Shown in pieces: positions 1 to 9,320 of a DNA stretch of 64,000 bases; positions within the stretch are counted from its first letter, which is position 1; each line of letters starts with the position of its first letter. This DNA is from Gonatopus flavifemur (taxonomy: Eukaryota; Arthropoda; Insecta; Hymenoptera; Dryinidae). The stretch is taken from the NCBI GenBank assembly GCA_018340375.1, contig JAFFJZ010000122.1, forward strand, positions 60,352-124,351, given 5' to 3'. Below the pieces are notes generated by a model. That model was not told the origin of the DNA, did not search any database, and saw nothing but the letters and a program-made list of their open reading frames with translations. The translations under genes and the position numbers were made by a program.

Positions 1-1997
1 GTCGCACGACTAAGATCGTAGTATTCCCACCTCAAGAATGACATTGCTCGCTCGACGATCTGGCTGAGAACAGGTTCGATATGCTCGATAGAAGGAATTG
101 ACTTCTCGGCCTGATGACTCAGATCAGAGTATTCCTACCTCCAAAATGACATTCCTCGCTCCACGATCTCGCTGAGAACAGGTTCGATATGCTTGATACA
201 GGAGATTGACTCCTCGCCCTGATGACTGAAATCGGAGTGTATATACCATATGGAAGCGATCGCTCTCGGCCCGATGGCTAAGGTCGGAGTATTCCTACCT
301 CCAAAATAAGATTTCTCGCACCACGAGCTCGCTGAGAACAGGTTTGATATGCTTGATACAAGAGATTGACTCCTCGCCCTGATGGCTGAAATCGGAGTGT
401 ATATACCATATGGAAGCGATCGCTCTCGGTCGCACGACTAAGATCGTAGTATTCCCACCTCAAAAATGACATTGCTCGCTCGACGACCTGGCTAAGAACA
501 GGTTCGATATGCTCGATAGAAGGAATTGACTTCTCGGCCTGATGACTCAGATCAAAGTATTCCTACCTCCAAAATGAGATTTCTCGCTCCACGATCTCGC
601 CGAGAACAGGTTTGATATGCTTGATACAGGAGATTGACTCCTCGCCCTGATGGCTGAAATCGCTGTGTATATACCATATGGAAGCGATCGCTCTCAGTCG
701 CACGACTAAGATCGTAGTATTCCCACCTCAAAAATGACATTGCTCGCTCGACGATCTGGCTGAGAACAGGTTCGATATGCTCGATAGAAGGAATTGACTT
801 CTCGGCCTGATGACTCAGATCAGAGTATTCCTACCTCCAAAATGAGATTTGTCGCTCCACGATCTCGCTGAGAACAGGTTTGATATGCTTGATACAGGAG
901 ATTGACTCCTCGCCCTGATGGCTGAAATCGGAGTGTTTATACCATATGGAAGCGATCGCTCTCGGCCCGATGGCTAAGGTCGGAGTATTCCTACCTCCAA
1001 AATGAGATTTCTCGCACCACGATCTCGCTGAGAACAGGTTTAATATGCTTGATACGAGAGATTGACTCCTCGCCATGATGGCTGAAATCGGAGTGTATAT
1101 ACCATATGGAAGCGATCGCTCTCGGTCGCACGACTAAGATCGTAGTATTCCCACCTCAAAAATGACATTGCTCGCTCGACGATCTGGCTGAGAACAGGTT
1201 CGAAATGCTTGATAGAAGGAATTGACTTCTCGGCCTGATGACTCAGATCAGAGTATTCCTACCTCCGAAATTAGATTTCTCGCTCCACGATCTCGCTGAG
1301 AACAGGTTTGATATGCTTGATACAGGAGATTGACTCCTCGCCCTGATGGCTCAAATCGGAGTGTATATACCATATGGAAGCGATCGCTGTCGGTCGCACG
1401 ACTAAGATCGTAGTATTCCCACCTCAAAAATGACATTGCTCGCCCGACAATCTGGCTGAGAACAGGTTCGATATGCTCGATAGAAGGAATTGACTTCTCG
1501 GCCTGATGACTCAGATCAGAGTATTCCTACCTCCAAAATGAGATTTCTCGCTCCACGATCTCGCTGAGAACAGGTTTGATATGCTTGATACAGGAGATTG
1601 ACTCCTCGCCCTGATGGCTGAAATCGGAGTGTATATACCATATGGAAGCGATCGCTCTCGGTCGCACGACTAAGATCGCTTCTCGGCCCGATGGCTAAGA
1701 TCGGAGTATTCCTACCTCCAAAATGAGATTTCTCGCTCCACGATCTCGCTGAGAACAGGTTTGATATGCTTGATACAGGAGATTGACTTCTCGGCCTGAT
1801 GGCTGAGATCGGAGTGTATATACCTCATGGAAGCGATCGCTCTCGGTCGCACGACTAAGATCGCTCCTCGGCCTGATAGCTAAGATCAAAGTATTCCTAC
1901 CTCAAAAATGACATTGCTCGCCCGACGATCTGGCTGAGAACAGGTTCGATATGCTCGATAGAAGGAATTGACTTCTTTGCCTGATGACTCAGATCAG

Positions 1998-2182
1998 AGT
2001 ATTCCTACCTCCAAAATGAGTTTTCTCGCTCCACGATCTCGCTGAGAACAGGTTTGATATGCTTGATACAGGAGATTGACTCCTCGCCCTGATGGCTCAA
2101 ATCGGAGTGTATATACCTTATGGAAGCGATCGCTCTCGGTCGCACGACTAAGATCGCTCCTCGGCCTGATGGCTAAGATCAA
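1998..2182. repeat. Gamma monomer, type example (185 bp)
   Basis: A beta unit with 25 extra bases between ACTAAGATCG and the next AGTATTCC. It usually carries CCTTATGG in place of the CCATATGG palindrome. It is followed either by an alpha whose start reads AGTATTCCTACCTCAAAAA (T instead of the usual C at base 9), giving a 293-bp dimer, or directly by a beta, giving a 185-bp step (for example 12,580 to 12,765, where successive unit markers are 185 bp apart). The extra bases are explained by the duplication at 2128-2176. Confidence 0.93.
2128..2176. repeat. 24/25-bp tandem duplication that creates gamma
   Basis: Bases 2128-2151 (GATCGCT-CTCGG...GACTAA) and 2152-2176 (GATCGCTCCTCGG...GGCTAA) are adjacent related copies. 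With one gap, 19 of 24 aligned positions match. The second copy is the whole 25-bp difference between gamma and beta. Its ...CTGATGGCTAA half matches the closing motif of the monomer core better than its neighbour does, so it may be a gene-conversion product rather than a simple slippage copy (inference). Confidence 0.88.
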
Positions 2183-3414
2183 AGTATTCCTACCTCAAAA
2201 ATGACATTGCTCGCTCGACGACCTGGCTAAGAACAGGTTCGATATGCTCGATAGAAGGAATTGACTTCTCGGCCTGATGACTCAGATCAGAGTATTCCTA
2301 CCTCCAAAATGAGATTTCTCGCTCCACGATCTCGCCGAGAACAGGTTTGATATGCTTGATACAGGAGATTGACTCCTCGCCCTGATGGCTGAAATCGGAG
2401 TGTATATACCATATGGAAGCGATTGCTCTCGGTCGCACGACTATGATCGTAGTATTCCCACCTCAAAAATGACATTGCTCGCTCGACGACCTGGCTAAGA
2501 ACAGGTTCGATATGCTCGATAGAAGGAATTGACTTCTCGGCCTGATGACTCAGATCAGAGTATTCCTACCTCCAAAATGAGATTTCTCGCTCCACGATCT
2601 CGCTGAGAACAGGTTCGATATGCTTGATACAGGAGATTGACTCCTCGCCCTGATGGCTGAAATCGGAGTGTATATACCATATGGAAGCGATCGCTCTCGG
2701 CCCGATGGCTAAGGTCGGATTATTCCTACCTCCAAAATGAGATTTCTCGCACCACGATCTCGCTGAGAACAGGTTTGATATGCTTGATACAAGAGATTGA
2801 CTCCTCGCCCTGATGGCTGAAATCGGGGTGTATATACCATATGGAAGCGATCGCTCTCGGTCGCACGACTAAGATCGTAGTATTCCCACCTCAAAAATGA
2901 CATTGCTCGCTCGACGACCTGGCTAAGAACAGGTTCGATATGCTCGATAGAAGGAATTGACTTCTCGGCCTGATGACTCAGATCAAAGTATTCCTACCTC
3001 CAAAATGAGATTTCTCGCTCCACGATCTCGCCGAGAACAGGTTTGATATGCTTGATACAGGAGATTGACTCCTCGCCCTGATGGCTGAAATCGCAGTGTA
3101 TATACCATATGGAAGCGATCGCTCTCGGCCCGATGGCTAAGGTCGGAGTATTCCTACCTCCAAAATGAGATTTCTCGCTCCACGATCTCGCTGAGAACAG
3201 GTTCGATATGCTTGATACAGGAGATTGACTCCTCGCCCTGATGGCTGAAATCGGAGTGTATATACCATATGGAAGCGATCGCTCTCGGCCCGATGGCTAA
3301 GGTCGGAGTATTCCTACCTCCAAAATGAGATTTCTCGCACCACGGTCTGGCTGAGAACAGGTTCGATATGCTCGATAGAAGGAATTGACTTCTCGGCCTG
3401 ATGACTCAGATCAG

Positions 3415-3574
3415 AGTATTCCTACCTCCAAAATGAGATTTCTCGCTCCACGATCTCGCTGAGAACAGGTTTGATATGCTTGATACAGGAGATTGACTCC
3501 TCGCCCTGATGGCTGAAATCGGAGTGTATATACCATATGGAAGCGATCGCTCTCGGTCGCACGACTAAGATCGT
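3415..3574. repeat. Beta monomer, type example (160 bp)
   Basis: Begins AGTATTCCTACCTCC and runs to the next AGTATTCC. The first ~108 bp align with the alpha monomer: same start, same GCTGAGAACAGGTT core, same ATTGACT followed by the closing 22-bp motif (3500-3521). The remaining 52 bp are beta-specific: GTGTATATACC, the palindromes CCATATGG and GCGATCGC, then a second copy of the closing motif (3552-3573). G+C is 76/160. Frequent variants are GATACAGGAG or GATGCAGGAG in the core, CTCGCCCTG or CTCGGCCTG in the closing motif, and CTCTCGG or CTCTCAG in the tail. This is the most common unit of the array. Confidence 0.95.
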
Positions 3575-3681
3575 AGTATTCCCACCTCAAAAATGACATT
3601 GCTCGCTCGACGACCTGGCTAAGAACAGGTTCGATATGCTCGATAGAAGGAATTGACTTCTCGGCCTGATGACTCAGATCA
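3500..3681. repeat. Three copies of the 22-bp closing motif in one dimer (3500-3521, 3552-3573, 3660-3681)
   Basis: Each sub-unit ends with a related 22-mer: CTCGCCCTGATGGCTGAAAT.. in the beta core, CTCGGTCGCACGACTAAGAT.. in the beta tail, and CTCGGCCTGATGACTCAGAT.. in alpha. Gamma adds a fourth (2160-2181, CTCGGCCTGATGGCTAAGAT..) and beta-prime has CTCGGCCCGATGGCTAAGGT... The shared frame is CTCG, then CCTGATGGCT or a close variant, then AGATC. Each copy is followed by AGTATTCC or AGTGTATA. The motif therefore recurs at every joint of the array. Confidence 0.85.
3533..3550. other. Twin 8-bp palindromes in the beta tail (type example)
   Basis: CCATATGG and GCGATCGC are both perfect palindromes, two bases (AA) apart, and are preceded by GTGTATATA. 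The pair occurs in most beta and beta-prime units. Recurrent variants break one palindrome: CCTTATGG or CCTCATGG (mostly gamma), CGATATGG (ten units right of 24 kb) and GCGATTGC (units that also have GACTATGATCG). GCGATCGC is the HIP1 octamer of cyanobacteria (established knowledge). Whether anything binds here is unknown. Confidence 0.8.
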
Positions 3682-3682
3682 A
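3575..3682. repeat. Alpha monomer, type example (108 bp)
   Basis: Begins AGTATTCCCACCTC, continues with AAAAATGACATTGCTCGC and ends with the closing motif (3660-3681) containing TGATGACTCAGATCA. It lacks the palindrome-bearing tail of beta. G+C is 50/108. It differs from beta in consistent positions, for example GACATTGCTCGCTCGAC against GAGATTTCTCGCTCCAC and CTCGATAGAAGG against CTTGATACAGG, so the two are separate lineages of one ancestor. Common variants are CGATCTGGCTGAG or CGACCTGGCTAAG in the middle and GCTCGCTCGA or GCTCGCCCGA. It almost always follows beta or gamma and precedes beta or gamma. Confidence 0.94.
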
Positions 3683-3842
3683 AGTATTCCTACCTCCAAA
3701 ATGAGATTTCTCGCTCCACGATCTCGCCGAGAACAGGTTTGATATGCTTGATACAGGAGATTGACTCCTCGCCCTGATGGCTGAAATCGCTGTGTATATA
3801 CCATATGGAAGCGATCGCTCTCGGCCCGATGGCTAAGGTCGG
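3683..3842. repeat. Beta-prime monomer, type example (160 bp, leads into another beta)
   Basis: Same length and core as beta, but after CTCTCGG the tail ends in CCCGATGGCTAAGGTCGG instead of TCGCACGACTAAGATCGT. The next unit is another beta, with no alpha between. This gives 160-bp steps and, with a dimer, a 428-bp beta-prime+beta+alpha trimer. The unit after beta-prime often carries CTCGCACCACG in place of CTCGCTCCACG. The altered tail resembles the closing motif of the monomer core, so beta-prime may have arisen by exchange between the two motif copies (inference). Confidence 0.9.
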
Positions 3843-4947
3843 AGTATTCCTACCTCCAAAATGAGATTTCTCGCTCCACGATCTCGCTGAGAACAGGTTC
3901 GATATGCTTGATACAGGAGATTGACTCCTCGCCCTGATGGCTGAAATCGGAGTGTATATACCATATGGAAGCGATCGCTCTCGGCCCGATGGCTAAGGTC
4001 GGAGTATTCCTACCTCCAAAATGAGATTTCTCGCACCACGATCTGGCTGAGAACAGGTTCGATATGCTCGATAGAAGGAATTGACTTCTCGGCCTGATGA
4101 CTCAGATCAGAGTATTCCTACCTCCAAAATGAGATTTCTCGCTCCACGATCTCGCTGAGAACAGGTTTGATATGCTTGATACAGGAGATTGACTCCTCGC
4201 CCTGATGGCTGAAATCGGAGTGTATATACCATATGGAAGCGATCGCTCTCGGTCGCACGACTAAGATCGTAGTATTCCCACCTCAAGAATGACATTGCTC
4301 GCCCGACGATCTGGCTGAGAACAGGTTCGATATGCTCGATAGAAGGAATTGACTTCTCGGCCTGATGACTCAGATCAGAGTATTCCTACCTCCAAAATGA
4401 GATTTCTCGCTCCACGATCTCGCTGAGAACAGGTTTGATATGCTTGATGCAGGAGATTGACTTCTCGCCCTGATGGCTGGAATCGGAGTGTATATACCAT
4501 ATGGAAGCGATCGCTCTCAGTCGCACGACTAAGATCGTAGTATTCCCACCTCAAAAATGACATTGCTCGCTCGACGATCCGGCTGAGAACAGGTTCGATA
4601 TGCTCGATAGAAGGAATTGACTTCTCGGCCTGATGACTCAGATCAGAGTATTCCTATCTCCAAAATGAGATTTCTCGCTCCACGATCTCGCTGAGAACAG
4701 GTTTGATATGCTTGATACAGGAGATTGACTCCTCGCCCTGATGGCTGAAATCGGAGTGTATATACCATATGGAAGCGATCGCTCTCGGCCCGATGGCTAA
4801 GGTCGGAGTATTCCTACCTCCAAAATGAGATTTCTCGCACCACGATCTCGCTGAGAACAGGTTTGATATGCTTGATACAAGAGATTGACTCCTCGCCCTG
4901 ATGGCTGAAATCGGAGTGTATATACCATATGGAAGCGATCGCTCTCG

Positions 4948-7900
4948 GTCGCACGACTAAGATCGTAGTATTCCCACCTCAAAAATGACATTGCTCGCTC
5001 GACGATCTGGCTGAGAACAGGTTCGATATGCTCGATAGAAGGAATTGACTTCTCGGCCTGATGACTCAGATCAGAGTATTCCTACCTCCAAAATGAATTT
5101 TCTCGCTCCACGATCTCGCTGAGAACAGGTTCGATATGCTTGATACAGGAGATTGACTCCTCGCCCTGATGACTGAAATCAGAGTGTATATACCATATGG
5201 AAGCGATCGCTCTCGGCCCGATGGCTAAGGTCGGAGTATTCCTACCTCCAAAATAAGATTTCTCGCACCACGAGCTCGCTGAGAACAGGTTTGATATGCT
5301 TGATACAAGATATTGACTCCTCGACCTGATGGCTGAAATCGGAGTGTATATACCATATGGAAGCGATCGCTCTCGGTCGCACGACTAAGATCGTAGTATT
5401 CCCACCTCAAAAATGACATTGCTCGCTCGACGATCTGGCTGAGAACAGGTTCGATATGCTCGATAGAAGGAATTGACTTCTCGGCCTGATGACTCAGATC
5501 AGAGTATTCCTACCTCCAAAATGAGATTTTTCGCTTCACGATCTCGCTGAGAACAGGTTTGATATGCTTGATGCAGGAGATTGACTTCTCGCCCTGATGG
5601 CTGAAATCGGAGTGTATATACCATATGGAAGCGATCGCTCTCAGTCGCACGACTAAGATCGTAGTATTCCCACCTCAAAAATGACATTGCTCGCTCGACG
5701 ATCTGGCTGAGAACAGGTTCGATATGCTCGATAGAAGGAATTGACTTCTCGGCCTGATGACTCAGATCAGAGTATTCCTACCTCCAAAATGAGATTTGTC
5801 GCTCCACGATCTCGCTGAGAACAGGTTTGATATGCTTGATACAGGAGATTGACTCCTCGCCCTGATGGCTGAAATCGGAGTGTTTATACCATATGGAAGC
5901 GATCGCTCTCGGCCCGATGGCTAAGGTCGGAGTATTCCTACCTCCAAAATGAGATTTCTCGCACCACGATCTCGCTGAGAACAGGTTTAATATGCTTGAT
6001 ACGAGAGATTGACTCCTCGCCATGATGGCTGAAATCGGAGTGTATATACCATATGGAAGCGATCGCTCTCGGTCGCACGACTAAGATCGTAGTATTCCCA
6101 CCTCAAAAATGACATTGCTCGCTCGACGATCTGGCTGAGAACAGGTTCGAAATGCTTGATAGAAGGAATTGACTTCTCGGCCTGATGACTCAGATCAGAG
6201 TATTCCTACCTCCGAAATTAGATTTCTCGCTCCACGATCTCGCTGAGAACAGGTTTGATATGCTTGATACAGGAGATTGACTCCTCGCCCTGATGGCTGA
6301 AATCGGAGTGTATATACCATATGGAAGCGATCGCTCTCGGTCGCACGACTAAGATCGCTTCTCGGCCCGATGGCTAAGATCGGAGTATTCCTACCTCCAA
6401 AATGAGATTTCTCGCTCCACGATCTCGCTGAGAACAGGTTTGATATGCTTGATACAGGAGATTGACTTCTCGGCCTGATGGCTGAGATCGGAGTGTATAT
6501 ACCTCATGGAAGCGATCGCTCTCGGTCGCACGACTAAGATCGCTCCTCGGCCTGATAGCTAAGATCAAAGTATTCCTACCTCAAAAATGACATTGCTCGC
6601 TCGACGACCTGGCTAAGAACAGGTTCGATATGCTCGATAGAAGGAATTGACTTCTCGGCCTGATGACTCAGATCAGAGTATTCCTACCTCCAAAATGAGA
6701 TTTCTCGCTCCACGATCTCGCCGAGAACAGGTTTGATATGCTTGATACAGGAGATTGACTCCTCGCCCTGATGGCTGAAATCGGAGTGTATATACCATAT
6801 GGAAGCGATTGCTCTCGGTCGCACGACTATGATCGTAGTATTCCCACCTCAAAAATGACATTGCTCGCCCGACGATCTGGCTGAGAACAGGTTCGATATG
6901 CTCGATAGAAGGAATTGACTTCTTTGCCTGATGACTCAGATCAGAGTATTCCTACCTCCAAAATGAGTTTTCTCGCTCCACGATCTCGCTGAGAACAGGT
7001 TTGATATGCTTGATACAGGAGATTGACTCCTCGCCCTGATGGCTCAAATCGGAGTGTATATACCTTATGGAAGCGATCGCTCTCGGTCGCACGACTAAGA
7101 TCGCTCCTCGGCCTGATGGCTAAGATCAAAGTATTCCTACCTCAAAAATGACATTGCTCGCTCGACGACCTGGCTAAGAACAGGTTCGATATGCTCGATA
7201 GAAGGAATTGACTTCTCGGCCTGATGACTCAGATCAGAGTATTCCTACCTCCAAAATGAGATTTCTCGCTCTACGATCTCGCCGAGAACAGGTTTGATAT
7301 GCTTGATACAGGAGATTGACTCCTCGCCCTGATGGCTGAAATCGGAGTGTATATACCATATGGAAGCGATCGCTCTCGGTCGCACGACTATGATCGTAGT
7401 ATTCCCACCTCAAAAATGACATTGCTCGCCCGACGATCTGGCTGAGAACAGGTTCGATATGCTCGATAGAAGGAATTGACTTCTCGGCCTGATGACTCAG
7501 ATCAGAGTATTCCTACCTCCAAAATGACATTTCTCGCTCCACGATCTCGCTGAGAACAGGTTCGATATGCTTGATACAGGAGATTGACTCCTCGCCCTGA
7601 TGGCTGAAATCGGAGTGTATATACCATATGGAAGCGATCGCTCTCGGCCCGATGGCTAAGGTCGGATTATTCCTGCCTCCAAAATGAGATTTCTCGCACC
7701 ACGATCTCGCTGAGAACAGGTTTGATATGCTTGATACAAGAGATTGACTCCTCGCCCTGATGGCTGAAATCGGAGTGTATATACCATATGGAAGCGATCG
7801 CTCTCGGTCGCACGACTAAGATCGTGGTATTCCCACCTCAAAAATGACATTGCTCGCTCGACGACCTGGCTAAGAACAGGTTCGATATGCTCGATAGAAG

Positions 7901-9320
7901 GAATTGACTTCTCGGCCTGATGACTCAGATCAAAGTATTCCTACCTCCAAAATGAGATTTCTCGCTCCACGATCTCGCCGAGAACAGGTTTGATATGCTT
8001 GATACAGGAGATTGACTCCTCGCCCTGATGGCTGAAATCGGAGTGTATATACCATATGGAAGCGATCGCTCTCGGCCCGATGGCTAAGGTCGGAGTATTC
8101 CTACCTCCAAAATGAGATTTCTCGCTCCACGATCTCGCTGAGAACAGGTTCGATATGCTTGATACAGGAGATTGACTCCTCGCCCTGATGGCTGAAATCG
8201 GAGTGTATATACCATATGGAAGCGATCGCTCTCGGCCCGATGGCTAAGGTCGGAGTATTCCTACCTCCAAAATGAGATTTCTCGCACCACGATCTGGCTG
8301 AGAACAGGTTCGATATGCTCGATAGAAGGAATTGACTTCTCGGCCTGATGACTCAGATCAGAGTATTCCTACCTCCAAAATGAGATTTCTCGCTCCACGA
8401 TCTCGCTGAGAACAGGTTTGATATGCTTGATACAGGAGATTGACTCCTCGCCCTGATGGCTGAAATCGGAGTGTATATACCATATGGAAGCGATCGCTCT
8501 CGGTCGCACGACTAAGATCGTAGTATTCCCACCTCAAGAATGACATTGCTCGCCCGACGATCTGGCTGGGAACAGGTTCGATATGCTCGATAGAAGGAAT
8601 TGACTTCTCGGCCTGATGACTCAGATCAGAGTATTCCTACCTCCAAAATGAGATTTCTCGCTCCACGATCTCGCTGAGAACAGGTTTGATATGCTTGATG
8701 CAGGAGATTGACTTCTCGCCCTGATGGCTGAAATCGGAGTGTATATACCATATGGAAGCGATCGCTCTCAGTCGCACGACTAAGATCGTAGTATTCCCAC
8801 CTCAAAAATGACATTGCTCGCTCGACGATCTGGCTGAGAACAGGTTCGATATGCTCGATAGAAGGAATTGACTTCTCGGCCTGATGACTCAGATCAGAGT
8901 ATTCCTACCTCCAAAATGAGATTTCTCGCTCCACGATCTCGCTGAGAACAGGTTTGATATGCTTGATACAGGAGATTGACTCCTCGCCCTGATGGCTGAA
9001 ATCGGAGTGTATATACCATATGGAAGCGATCGCTCTCGGCCCGATGGCTAAGGTCGGAGTATTCCTACCTCCAAAATGAGATTTCTCGCACCACGATCTC
9101 GCTGAGAACAGGTTTGATATGCTTGATACAGAGATTGACTCCTCGCCTGATGGCTGAAATCGGAGTGTATATACCATATGGAAGCGATCGCTCTCGGTCG
9201 CACGACTAAGATCGTAGTATTCCCACCTCAAAAATGACATTGCTCGCTCGACGATCTGGCTGAGAACAGGTTCGATATGCTCGATAGAAGGAATTGACTT
9301 CTCGGCCTGATGACTCAGAT
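4948..9320. repeat. 4.95-kb higher-order repeat, copy 2 (rearranged, shorter)
   Basis: Parallel to copy 1 at an offset of 4,947 bp over most of 4948-8550. Inside, one 268-bp dimer is missing after about 6.37 kb (offset falls to 4,679) and another 268-bp dimer is inserted near 6.67 kb, which restores the offset. After 8.36 kb the match continues with 4.11-5.0 kb at offset about 4,250, so one 696-bp sub-block is missing. Changes by whole units are what unequal exchange predicts. Confidence 0.82.

Larger units (their letters stand above)
1..4947. repeat. 4.95-kb higher-order repeat, copy 1
   Basis: A block of about 20 monomers whose order of variants recurs 4,947 bp downstream. Matching landmarks include GTCGCACGAC at 1 and 4948, a unit with GAGATTTGTCGCTCC near 840 and 5787, and CTCCGAAATTAG near 1264 and 6211. 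Within the block two 696-bp sub-blocks (beta+alpha+beta-prime+beta-prime type, starting near 3411 and 4107) lie in tandem. Only one of them is present in copy 2. Confidence 0.85.

Noticed and set aside
3415..3435. Perfect Shine-Dalgarno-like GGAGGT on the minus strand of each beta (within CCTACCTCCAAAA)
   Set aside because: No start codon with an open frame lies at a usable distance downstream on the minus strand.
3495..3530. Sigma-70-like promoter TTGACT ... TATATA on the plus strand
   Set aside because: The two boxes are about 28 bp apart, too far for a standard promoter, and no gene follows. The words occur in every unit.
3411..3599. Minus-strand open frame of 62 codons (starting MSFLRWEYYDLSR) present in most beta units
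   Set aside because: It recurs only because the unit recurs. It has no convincing ribosome-binding site before the ATG, its end shifts with the neighbouring unit type, one-base deletions shift it freely, and other minus frames of beta are open as well. I know no family with this peptide.
3623..3632. GAACAGGTTC as a LexA-type operator
   Set aside because: The arms GAAC/GTTC are only two bases apart; known Bacillus-type boxes have four. Most beta units carry GTTT, which breaks the symmetry.
3615..3641. tRNA-like or SINE-like promoter (TGGCTGAGAAC as A box, GGTTCGATATG as B box)
   Set aside because: Each matches about 8 of 11 consensus positions, but they lie almost directly adjacent, far closer than in tRNA genes. 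No cloverleaf or oligo-T end follows.
8905..9240. Longer minus-strand frames of 81-111 codons (also near 831, 5778, 18525, 34931, 38342, 43459)
   Set aside because: They are joins of two different frames of successive beta units, made by unit order or small deletions. The peptide is the same repeat translation in two frames.
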